Source of the DNA: Cyathus striatus
Lineage: Eukaryota; Basidiomycota; Agaricomycetes; Agaricales; Nidulariaceae
Assembly: GCA_025738555.1 (NCBI GenBank)
Contig: JAOVFP010000004.1
Location: 1,054,001-1,118,000, forward strand
Length of the DNA: 64,000 bases
Reading direction: 5' to 3'
The position numbers were made by a program, and so were the translations under genes. The notes beneath the pieces were generated by a model. That model saw only the letters and a program-made list of their open reading frames with translations. It searched no databases and was not told where the DNA came from. Position 1 is the first letter of the stretch, and every line of letters starts with the position of its first letter. Of this stretch, positions 37,201 through 46,384 are shown piece by piece.

Positions 37201-38053
37201 CTTCAGTTGCTGGTGGTAATCCTGAGTGAGCAATAGTCACCCGGTTCAATGGTTCAAGACTATGCACTAATCGTAAACTTTTACCATCTTTTTTCACAAC
37301 ACAAAACCACTTTGATCGGTAGGATGCATTAGATGGTTCATATACTCCATTATCAATTTTTGACTTGATAATTCTGCAAACTTCTTCACGGAGTGCTAAT
37401 GGAATAGGAATATTTCTTTCTACCCAAGGTATATGAGGTATTACTGGGATTTGTACTGGTGGGAAGAATTCTTCTTTGAATTTCCCATGCTCTGTATCAT
37501 CCCAAGCGAAAGCTTCTTCCTGTTCTCTTATCATCCAGTGCATCAGTTTACGTTCTTCATTCCATAAGAAGTCCTGTCCATGGACTTTATCCATTTCATC
37601 TTTTCGTTCATCTGTGTATCTCTTAGTTGGAACAAAGTCTGGTGGCTTTACAGGTAACTCTGGCATATTCTCTAAAGGATTTCCCTTTATTTCATGCTTT
37701 ATGTAATACTCTTGGGGCACATCAGCTAACACTGGTCTAACTTTCTGAGCTACAGGCTTATATTTCTTTCCAGCCAAACACACTCTCACTGTGTTGTCTG
37801 TTTTTATACTGCCAAGTTCATCAGTTGTTCCTTGTGTCAAACTTAAAAAGAATGCCTCCATTTTCTGATCCTCAAGCTGTCCGTCTCTTGCCTGTTCCAT
37901 CATATATGCACATTGCAAGTCCTGTACTGTTAACATCGGTTTATCATCTTTCATATACATTCTGTCCATCTTTAATTCATTTTGTCCATATGACATAATT
38001 AGCACTGCCTCTCCTTGATCAGGGATCAAATCATCGATTAATGAAAATTCTGA
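34211..38053 (-). pseudogene. pol: Gypsy pol: reverse transcriptase, RNase H, integrase (five TGA stops)
   Basis: One continuous frame from about 38053 to the stop at 34211, interrupted only by TGA at 36830-36832, 35381-35383, 35249-35251, 35156-35158 and 34658-34660, each where Arg is expected. RT: SRDLTTFQTPFGALRLVTLP, then MGWTNS and the YIDD catalytic box. RNase H: VVAVDTSYIATGW, KCELLGL, ETDAKYL, GPDGLSRR give the D-E-D-D set. Integrase: HSAHDALGHRG plus CEEC (HHCC zinc finger), then HVDT, TDNG and GIIERPHW as the D-D-E triad. The tail (about 130 residues) is acidic, and no chromodomain is visible. As it stands the enzyme cannot be made in full. It belongs to the agaricomycete Gypsy type with an RT start like PVPxIPWVERNIPI. 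Confidence 0.93.
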
Positions 38054-39286
38054 CTGTCTTCAGTGACAATCTTCATCTTCCCTCTCTCATGTGTAGGGAT
38101 GGTTATTTTCTCAAACGTGTTTGGATCTGTTACAGTCACATATTGACCTCCATCTAATTCATTCTGAATACTGCTTGCCATTAAGCAGTCAAATGGATGT
38201 CCTAGCAATAATTCATATGGTGGATTTTCCAGAACATGTATTTGGAGGTACATAGTCACTCCAGCTATTTTGAAAGGTACATTTCGTGCAAGTCCCAATG
38301 TCATCTCATATTCTCCATTTGCACTCTGCATTTTTATTTTCACAGAGGGATCAAATGAAATGGCACAAGTCTCTGCAACCTTTTTACTCATAGTGATGAT
38401 CTGTGAACCGCTGTCCAACAGTGCTTCTTTTTCTACCTGTCCATTCACAAGTCCTTTTATAGCACGTAAAGACTCTGATTCTCTAGCAGTGCACACAAGT
38501 TCAGTGGCTTGCCGCTTGTCTGCAGTTTTATTGTGAAAGTACTGAACAGCTAAGTCACTTAACTGCCAACCCCATCCTGATTCCATTTCTTTGCCTTGTT
38601 TGTTTTTGTTGAAAGGTCTACGTTTTGGATCATCCAATTTTAACTGACTTAGCAATATAGTTCTCAGTTTTGGTTGACTTGGTATAGGTGGAGCATCATC
38701 ATTATCCACTTCCTCCATATGTACTGTTCTGATTGGTACCACACTCTGTTTTGTTTTATTTTCTTCTACACGGCTAACTTCAACTTCTATATGCCTACTT
38801 GTTGTAGCATTTTGTACCTCTGCCCTTGCAGCTGGTGATACTGCTAACAACTCTCAGTTTGTCAAAGTTATTTCTGCCTGCATTATTTTCTCAACAACAT
38901 CTGAAACATTCACATTCTGCTCAACTGGTGCCACATTGTGGTGTGGTTTTCTGTCTAACTCATCTAGTCTGATAGGTAGATGGCCGGGTGCCATCTCCAA
39001 TGGTGTTACATGTTTAAAAGGACATTCAGGAAATGGTAACATAATTTTTTCTAAGTTTTTCTGATTATCTAATTTTGTAGAGTCTTTTTCATTTTTCTTA
39101 TTTTGTACTTTTCTTTTATTTAACATAGGCACAGAAACGCCTTCATGAATATTGGAAACAGATTCTATCACATCAGGTATATTGTGCTGTGCACTTTTTG
39201 GCCTAAGTTCTTCCTCTGGAGTACCAGCGGCTACTGGTTGTGGTACTGGGTTGGGTGTTCGGTGCCGCTCCTTCCTTGGACTTGTT
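38038..39286 (-). pseudogene. Gypsy protease region in the -1 frame between gag and pol
   Basis: The frame opens across the gag stop and runs to the TAA at 38038. One in-frame TGA at 38854-38856 precedes ELLAVSPAARAEV, where related elements have Arg. The retropepsin core has LLDSGSQI (DSG rather than DTG active-site triplet) followed by the YELLLGHPF flap-end box typical of Gypsy proteases, which cleave the Gag-Pol polyprotein. It is reached from gag by -1 slippage and left for pol by another -1 step; both sites are U-rich. Confidence 0.85.
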
Positions 39287-41072
39287 AAAAATCCAAGTTA
39301 GGATTGGTTTCTTTACCCCCCCTTGTCTGCAAGTACTGTTCATTACTTCCTTGCCTCTGTGAAGGTACACTCCATCCTTGTCTTTCAAACCATCCAGAGT
39401 ACTGCTGCATCTGTTGTAACAAATGTGCTGGTGGTTCCATTCCACCCCCTGTATTCTGCAGAAGTGTCACTTTCCCTTCTGGCTGCACTTGTTGAATTTC
39501 AGATTCTTTCATCTGCATTATTCTTTCAACTTCTCGTCTAAGTGGTCCATCACGTTTAAAGACTGACATTCCACTTGCTCCCATCACAATTCTACCATTT
39601 GACAATTCTTTTATCAAACTGTCTTGCAAGTCTTTTGCTCGCACTCTGCAATTTCGTAGTCCATCAGTACAATTCCCACAATAGTGACAATCACAGTTCA
39701 TGCCATGTCCTCCATATCCTCCTGTCCCTGAGTTTACTGGGTTCCGGAATTGATATGTTGTGTTCTGTGGTGGTCCCCAATTATTTACAGGGGGCCGGTA
39801 CTGATTACTTTGTGCTTGCACAAGTGCTGTCTGACTCTGCAACAAAGTTCTCATCTCATTCCGTAAACTTTCAATCTCTTTTTGCACTTTGTCATAGCTG
39901 TCTTTACTACTTCCAGCAAGTGCACTCTCCATTACTTCCTTCTTGATTATACTTCCAGACTTCCCACCAATCTCTGTGTACAAATTTGCAATTCCTCCTA
40001 TTGGTGCTGTGTCCATCAATTTGTCCACTGCTGCTACAACTTCTTTCAGAGTATAGGGGTCCTCTCTCAGTCTTTTCTTTGGTGAAGTTTCATCTGATAC
40101 AACTTTAGAGTCCATGAATCGCAAGTGTGTATTCAATTTTTCTCTAAAGTCTTCTGTAAATACACTACCAAGAGTGTTCACCAGGAAACAGTTTGTAAAC
40201 AAACTATTTTTCTCTGGCTCTGCACCCTTTTCAGCTTCATCTACAAATGCTCTTTTAAACTCTTTCCATTCACGGAAATCACCATCACCAATAAGTCTTT
40301 GCTTTCTGGCCATTCTCTCTAACTTTGATGCAGATCCATACTCTTCCCCTTCATCTGGATCATATTCTGTCAAAAGTCTTTGCCTAAATTTTTCCCAGCT
40401 ATCAGCTTTGGACTCAGCAAATTTTTCTACTATTTCTGCCACTTCGTACTTCTCAATACATCCCACTGCATGTCTCACTCGCTTCTTTCCTCCTATCTCC
40501 CCATAATGTTCATAGAGCATCTCCAACTGTCTTAGCCAATCTTTTAATCGTCTACCATCTCCATTCCACTGTGGACTATCACGACTTGTTGGTGGAGGGA
40601 TTCCCTTTGCCATTTCGTCTTCTGAGTCACTATCTGAAGGTGGTGCAGGTGGTGGAGTCTGTGGTCTTTCTGGGGGTCCAAATACTGGTAGAGGATTTAT
40701 TTCCTCTTCTCTTTCTCTATCTGATAAGTCTGCCAGAGTGATCTGACTTAAAGTATTTGCTAATGCTTGTATAACTTCTGATCCATCAGAATCCTCACTT
40801 AATAATTCAGGTGGTGGACTTGGTATTGAAAAAGCACCAGGAATATAATATTGATCCACTGTACTTGTCTCAATTTCTGTCTCAACTATAGGTCTCTGTA
40901 TCTCAGGTTCTCCTTCTAAGTTACTTGTTGACTGTGTTACAAGTTCTGTAGAAGTGCCTTCAATTTGATTCCTATTTTTATTGACTCTTTTTCTGACAGG
41001 TAGCTCTAAAACTTCAAATCCTGCTTTCTGCGAAGTGCGGGATGTTCGTTTACATGCTTTATCACTAGCCAC
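39285..41072 (-). CDS. gag: Gypsy gag polyprotein, 595 residues
   Basis: Intact frame from ATG 41072 to TAA 39285-39287. Acidic, Pro-rich N-terminal third (PPERPQTPPPAPPSDSDSED). Capsid-like retrotrans_gag region with WLRQLEMLYEHYGEIGGKKR and WEKFRQRLLTEY; a coiled-coil-prone stretch KVQKEIESLRNEMRTLLQSQ. Then a zinc-knuckle-like CHYCGNCTDGLRNC, where the usual CX2CX4HX4C His is Asp (GAT instead of CAT), followed by the conserved IVMGASGMSVF stretch seen in mushroom Gypsy gag. It forms the virus-like particle and packages element RNA. The missing knuckle His may weaken packaging in this copy. Confidence 0.9.
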   Translation of the reverse strand: MASDKACKRTSRTSQKAGFEVLELPVRKRVNKNRNQIEGTSTELVTQSTSNLEGEPEIQRPIVETEIETSTVDQYYIPGAFSIPSPPPELLSEDSDGSEVIQALANTLSQITLADLSDREREEEINPLPVFGPPERPQTPPPAPPSDSDSEDEMAKGIPPPTSRDSPQWNGDGRRLKDWLRQLEMLYEHYGEIGGKKRVRHAVGCIEKYEVAEIVEKFAESKADSWEKFRQRLLTEYDPDEGEEYGSASKLERMARKQRLIGDGDFREWKEFKRAFVDEAEKGAEPEKNSLFTNCFLVNTLGSVFTEDFREKLNTHLRFMDSKVVSDETSPKKRLREDPYTLKEVVAAVDKLMDTAPIGGIANLYTEIGGKSGSIIKKEVMESALAGSSKDSYDKVQKEIESLRNEMRTLLQSQTALVQAQSNQYRPPVNNWGPPQNTTYQFRNPVNSGTGGYGGHGMNCDCHYCGNCTDGLRNCRVRAKDLQDSLIKELSNGRIVMGASGMSVFKRDGPLRREVERIMQMKESEIQQVQPEGKVTLLQNTGGGMEPPAHLLQQMQQYSGWFERQGWSVPSQRQGSNEQYLQTRGGKETNPNLDF

Positions 41073-41187
41073 AATGACTTAGTAATTTAATCTGATTTTT
41101 CCGTGATTTTTCAACGGTTTTTCGATTTTTTATTTCGAAGTTATTGTCTTTTTATAAAATGTCTTTGTCTGGAATTGAACCCTCACC

Positions 41188-41205
41188 CCCTCGCAGTGGG
41201 CTCCA
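41188..41205 (-). other. Primer binding site of the Gypsy element
   Basis: Three bases inside the 5' LTR the minus strand reads TGGAGCCCACTGCGAGG, which begins with the TGG complementary to a tRNA CCA end. A little further on GGGTTCAATTCC resembles a tRNA T-loop. The tRNA species was not identified. Confidence 0.7.
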
Positions 41206-41207
41206 AA

Positions 41208-42292
41208 TGTTGAGTCACACGACGAGAGTAGTTAGTTTATTAAATACTTAGAATGTAAATCCCAAATATAATAATCAACTTTAAATCCCGAGGTGCGAAG
41301 TCAGTAAGTTCGAGGGGCGCAATTGTGTTCAAGTCCAAATTTAGATCAAGTTAAAAATAGACAAGTTAAACTTAGGCTATTTTCGTTCTTGCGTCAAAGT
41401 ATTCAAAGTCAAGTTCAGATTTTAATTTGGTATCGCAGTACGTATTTCTCGGTATCAAAACGTCTCGTAACTATATCTGATTCTCATCTTTACACACCCT
41501 GTCTATGGGAGGGAAGAATGCCTGGCAGTTCCTGCCGTTTCATTCCCCCCTCGCTCATCTATATACATTTACGGACATATCTAGTTACTACTTTGGTCTA
41601 TACTAATTACTAATTTATTCCTAGGTTTCTCCGTTGTTCTAGCCCAGTTGTTACTGCAGCCAATTGCATGTGCGTGCGCATGTGTGTCCATGTTGCGACG
41701 GGCACCCATATGGGCGGCGCGTCGATCTATTACCATTTCGGGCGTTGCTTATATCATCAAATGCGCGTGGCGCATCAGTATCGCAACAAAACGCCATCGC
41801 TGCGTTGCGTACTCGCCCTGCTATCTTTCTCTTCTTCGTGATCTGCGCATGGGTTGCGCGTGGTCTATCGGCGTCATTCCGTGCTTAGCTAATGCATTGT
41901 CTGCATAGCTTTGCTCATATTCTCGTGTTCTGGGCTGGTTCTAGGGTCTGGCTGTCTTCAACTCTGCGCGCATTCTTGGTTGGTCTATGACTCTGAGGCT
42001 TCGTCATAATGAATAGTGGGGTCTCTGTTGGGCTAGCAACTGCAAAATGATGTTGTTATATTGAAAGAAAGTGGTATGTATTTGTTTAAATTGTTTTAAA
42101 CCATACTGAGGCGGAGTTTTTATGTTTTTTATAGGTTTATTTGTTTTAAATCCCTTAGTAAATTATGGGAGGCGGCACGGGAACTCAGCCCCTCCCCGCT
42201 GTGTCCTACTCACGCGCTCAGGTGGAAGTTCCATAAATTCGGAACGAGAAAATCGAAATTAAAGTACGTCATTTTATTTTACTAGCGTATCA
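41208..42292 (-). repeat. 5' LTR of the Gypsy element (right in the window)
   Basis: 1,085 bp, TGTTGAGTCACACGACG to GCGTATCA in plus orientation, followed by the target duplication GTGT at 42293-42296 (partner at 29810-29813). In gag orientation it provides the promoter for the genomic RNA. An 86-codon plus-strand frame lies at 41648-41908. Confidence 0.96.
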
Positions 42293-42510
42293 GTGTCATA
42301 TATCTATTTCAATATATATCTGTAAAAATACTGTTGGAACTCATTACTGGGATACTAGGCCTAAAAATACAAAAAGAATTGTAGTGATAGCCATAGATTT
42401 GACGTTAGGAGAAGTCAATCAGTTGGGTTTGTCACGTAGGGTGGTGTGTCACGTTGGGTGGTTGATGACTGTACATATAAAAAGAGAATTGTCGTTTAGA
42501 TTCCGACACG

Positions 42511-42699
42511 ATGGAAAAACTGCAAATTCTGAAGTACTTAACACGCTCTCAACGTCTCAATTTCACAGAAGGTCTTTTGGCCACCGCAGCTGAATGTGCT
42601 ACAGTGATAGACCTTGACTCTTCCATTATAAAGGATATGATTGTTAGCGGGGAGATTGATGCTTTGGAATCACTTATAGATGGGTCTAATAACATGTAA
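42511..42699 (+). CDS. Small ORF (62 residues) in the right arm of the hAT-like element
   Basis: ATG 42511 to TAA 42697-42699, with protein-like composition (MEKLQILKYLTRSQRLNFTE at the start, acidic C-terminal half). A TATAAAAA lies about 35 bases upstream, and two 'gtcacgt.gggtgg' direct repeats lie before that. It may be the last part of a gene whose 5' exons were separated by the Gypsy insertion, or a short host-derived gene. Domain not recognised. Confidence 0.35.
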   Translation: MEKLQILKYLTRSQRLNFTEGLLATAAECATVIDLDSSIIKDMIVSGEIDALESLIDGSNNM

Positions 42700-42925
42700 T
42701 TAATTAGAACCTCAAGATATGATCTTCCTTCGAACTAAAATCAATTTATTGTTTGTACCCAACCAGTAAAACCGAAACCACAGTGATGAGAAGATTATGT
42801 CATATATTACAAATGCAGTGCATAAAAATCGAGGTGCCTTGGTTATACCTTGAGGCACCTCGAGGTCAATTAGCCGAGACCTTGGATAAACTCGGAACCA
42901 ACTCACAGCAACACTAGAGTTAGGA

Positions 42926-43323
42926 CATGGTGGAAGTTAGTCCCGCACACACGCAGCGCGCGCAAACGAGCAAGATGCCGGAAAGTTCAAACTCGGCTGA
43001 GCTCAAGCGCTCATATGTGCCCATCAGCAATAAGTAGCGCTCCTGCCCGGGCCGCTGTTTTGAACAACAACTTCCCTTTCATCAGCATTAATTTAATTTC
43101 AAGCTCCAACAAGTTTAAGTAGTTTGGGCGGTTCAACTAGTAAACCACAAAGAAAAAACTCACAGTTAATACGAAATCTGTAGGGGCAGAAATATCAAAT
43201 ATTGTTGTCATTCGTTGAGAGCTTGTCTGAGGCTCCTCATCAACGAATCTTTGGTGTAGTCCAATCACCTTTAAGCATGCAAGCACAATAACAATCTGCG
43301 AATTGAATTATTCAGGGTATATA
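42926..43323. other. Spacer, possible extra 3' coding of NACHT gene 3
   Basis: The minus strand contains a coding-like stretch (GLHQRFVDEEPQTSSQRMTT) around 43150-43270 ending at a GTGAGT donor. Phases do not join cleanly to the last exon of NACHT gene 3, so I left it out of that gene. The rest shows nothing. Confidence 0.3.
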
Positions 43324-45992
43324 CTAACCTGCACTATAGTTGTTTTGTTTTTGTATATATTTAAGTAGATATGTGAAGTCGTCGTCGTCATATGATGCAT
43401 ATAAATGCAAATAGGAAACTTTGACCGAAAAGTTGGCTGATAACTCCAGTTGTTCAGCTAATTCCTTCTCATTCAACAGATTATCTTTATTTGGTTGTAC
43501 AGCATTTTTATCATCAGGTTTGTATTCCTGAGATTTAAATGATCGCTGGTGTATAGTTACAAAATATTCACGATCGAATAAATAAGTCACGAACCTCGTA
43601 ATAGTTCTGAATGAGGCAGCCCATCAAGGCCTTTATTTCATAACGAGTTGGCCATGTACCATCCATCATGTGTTCAGCCACCCAACCGGCGAATGCTGCA
43701 TCTTCTGATTCGAATATTGGTTCAATTTTCTCAACGTATTTCCACTTTTGAAGAATAGTGGTAGCTGCTTCATTCGATATTGGCATGTGGCGGAAATTTT
43801 CATAAAACAATGCCAAGACTTCCCTACAAATTGTTAAAATGAATAGTGGAAAAGTAAGACTCTAACTGACCATTCAAACATGCTGCCATTTATAATATCT
43901 AGCAGTAGACATACTAATTGACACTGTACATCCACAGGAATATCATAGATGTAACCATTGGCTTCCATTAAGTCTATGAACCACCATGACATAGGTCCAC
44001 TGTACAATATATCAGCCATAATTTTGTTCTTCTGAGTGTTCAATGTGTTCTTCAAAATGATTTCCATAGCAATATATAACTTGCTATTGCTTGATAGTGA
44101 TGTCTTTAGAAGGTAGTATAACATGCATATATCACCTTACAAATATTGCTGCACTTGTTGAAGGACTTCGGTATCAACTACATCTCTAATATGCATTTTA
44201 GAGTCTATCTGAATATAGAAGATATATTAGTTTCTTCATAGGAAAAAATTGGAACAGTACTTTCTCTTTTGTCAATATCCTCAACCATGTGGCCTAGTGC
44301 AGACTGACATTTCAATAAAGGGATTGATTTGATGTTTGAATTATATTTTTGAATAGCATTTTCTATTTCACTGTCACATTTTAATAGGCCTTGATCACAA
44401 ATGAAGGCCAAAACACTATCATTGCATTTACTGGAATTGAAGTGACAATAGCAGCACCCTAAAGAGTATGTGTAAACAATGTCTGGAAGACCTTAGAATA
44501 GCTTGATTCAATGGTGATCAATTAAAAACTTGGATAATTCTCTCACCTAATGGTGTATTCATAATATGATTAAAGCAATGCAACGAAAAACGAGCATGTG
44601 CTTCATGTTCATTGATATGAAATTCATGAGAGCGAGAAACATCTTGAAGAAAATCATCCAATGACGCATGGTAAAACTGAATTCCAGTTCTTTCAATATC
44701 ATTAAGATCAATAATTGAATGAAGATCAGCAAGGAGTAGCAAGCATTCATTTTCAAGTGAAAGAAATGCATCCAGATATTGAGCAGACATCAATATTCTT
44801 TCTCCAGAAACAGGAATGTGTCCCCTATTTAAGAACATGATTGCTTCAAGCACTAATGCCACCTTTTTGTAGTTTTCACAGACTGAAAGAATAGTGGAAT
44901 ATAATGCATCAAGCTGAGAAAATGGGTTTTCACCATTTGCTGGATTAATATTGAGAATTACATCCAATTGCTTGAGAGGATTGCGTCGCAAATCTGAAAC
45001 ATAATGAAGTACAGTAGATGCATATATGAACTGTCCAGAAGATTTCTTAATGATAAGATCAATATCTTCATCACCAGGCCAAGATACAGGGAGCATTGAA
45101 CCTAATGTGTGTTCACATTTGAGAGCCTGAAAATTACTTCGAAGATATAGCTCTATATCTTTGTCTGGATCAAAAGTATCATCAAGAGCCAGTCGAGTGC
45201 AAGATGAGGCAATGCTTTCCATATTGAATGCATGCCGAATTTCTACTTCAGGCCGGCTGACTAGCAGGAACCGGAGAAAAGAAGCACTATCAATTAATGA
45301 TAATGATTTGGCAATAGCTTCTATAATTTCTGCTTGATCTTTTCTGGTTTGACATTCATCCAACCCATCAATTATGACAAGCCTGGGTGTAGAGCATTCA
45401 GAATTCACTAGTTTGAATGGTTCGACAACCAATGCCTGCATTTGAACCCTAATATTAGTCTTGAATATATTGGGATTTTTCTCAATATTTTTGATGATGT
45501 GCTCTTTCATGGCGGGAACTGAAACACAAAGCTGATATGCGATTGTCGCGACAAGACCATCCTTTTTGTTTTGTCCAGACCCAAATCTGGAGAAAAAGAA
45601 ACTAGCTGCTAGCTTCCCTTCATTGTAGCATTCTTCTGCAGTAGTCTGAGCAATGGCAGACTTCCCAGCTCCGGCTGGTCCATATAACCACATAATTTTT
45701 GTAGATTCATTATCACTATTGACCCAACTCATAATGTTGCTTAGTACAGCTTTACGAGTTTCAGGATGGCACTTTGGTGCATCATAGCGTTCACCGGCAT
45801 CGTGTGAAGCTTCCGGAACCGTTTGTTGCTGGAGAATTTTAAATCCTACTTAATATTGGATGGTTAGAAATATCTTAAGTGATAGAGACTTAGACTCTAG
45901 AATCGTGAATCACCGTTATCTACATATGTTCTCATCTCTGTCTGTGTCAGACTGTTGATAATGAAATGACTTGCTTGATCAAATGAGTGCAT
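43324..45992 (-). pseudogene. NACHT-domain protein 3, one internal TAA
   Basis: Six exons fit in frame: 45914-45992, 44547-45845, 44261-44491, 43871-44204, 43595-43823, 43324-43545 (797 codons). Start MHSFDQASHFIIN matches genes 1 and 4. Walker A is GPAGAGKS, Walker B LVIIDGLDEC, and the NACHT end is HASLDDFLQD and AHARFSLHCF. The C-terminal unknown domain shows WFIDLMEANGYI. A TAA at 44137-44139 interrupts exon 4 where gene 4 has CAA in the same context (.AAGGTGATATA), so the product would lack the unknown C-terminal domain and tail. An alternative is a GTAAGG donor at that spot, but the coding homology continues straight through, which argues for a nonsense change. The 3' end may extend further. 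Closest to gene 4. Confidence 0.85.
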
Positions 45993-46067
45993 GTTGATTC
46001 GACAGCTGAGGGCGCTAATAGTTTATAGTTGTGAGGAAGCATGCAACCGATACCTCTTATCAACCTC

Positions 46068-46075
46068 TTATATAC
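46068..46075 (-). promoter_or_regulatory. TATA-like box of NACHT gene 3
   Basis: TATATAAG on the minus strand lies about 78 bases before the ATG at 45992, close to the spacing in NACHT gene 1. Confidence 0.4.
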
Positions 46076-46384
46076 ATTCAAAGCATCATTCCCATGATCA
46101 TAGGACTATTTTAGCGTTATCGACACTGCGATGATTATCAGCTCGTTATGAATGTTATTGTTACAATTTGATCAAGATTTCGGAACAATCTTAAAATAGG
46201 TATGGGTACGAGTCTCCAATAAATATTACAGTGTGGTACCGAATGGAGTCTTGGAGATACCCCGTGCTCACCAAGTGACATACACCAAGTACAATATTCG
46301 TTCATGGCAATGAGGACCTTCACCATAATACTATACCAGGACATTTCCGACTTCATTCAAATTCGTCACAACACATCTGCAGAC

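Larger units (their letters stand above)
29814..42292 (-). mobile_element. Ty3/Gypsy LTR retrotransposon with antisense accessory genes
   Basis: 12.5-kb element with two 1,085-bp LTRs (TG...CA, 4-bp target duplication GTGT). gag, protease and pol (RT-RNase H-integrase order, hence Ty3/Gypsy) lie on the minus strand, so the LTR at 41208-42292 is the 5' LTR. Between the end of pol (34211) and the 3' LTR lie about 3.3 kb with two plus-strand, intron-containing genes. Minus-strand coding is disrupted by six TGA codons and needs two -1 frame changes. The C terminus of pol has no chromodomain that I can see. LTR identity is about 99%, so the insertion is fairly young. Confidence 0.97.
25428..42925. 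mobile_element. hAT-like element, heavily interrupted
   Basis: The right end is CTCACAGCAACACTAG (42902-42917) followed by AGTTAGGA. The left end, after removing later insertions, reads AGTTAGGC then CTAGTGTTGCTGTGAG (28862-28877). The result is a perfect 16-bp TIR and an 8-bp target duplication matching at 7 of 8 bases, the hAT pattern. Subterminal 'ACCTCGAGGTGCC', 'GGCACCTC' and 'CCTCAAGGT' motifs occur in both arms. Its own sequence is about 28862-29813 plus 42297-42917 (about 1.6 kb). No hAT transposase is recognisable. Four other elements sit inside or on its left border. Confidence 0.75.

Noticed and set aside
34658..38856. TGA read as arginine or selenocysteine (recoding)
   Set aside because: All sites are CGA-derivable, LTR differences are also purely CpG, and host-type genes here use TGA only as stops; deamination is simpler.
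41165..41190. GGGTTCAATTCC resembling a tRNA T-loop
   Set aside because: It lies just inside the primer binding site of the Gypsy element and has no other tRNA parts.
43324..44139. Treating the 3' half of NACHT gene 3 as a separate gene
   Set aside because: Exon phases and introns match gene 4 exactly across the TAA, so it is one gene with a nonsense change.
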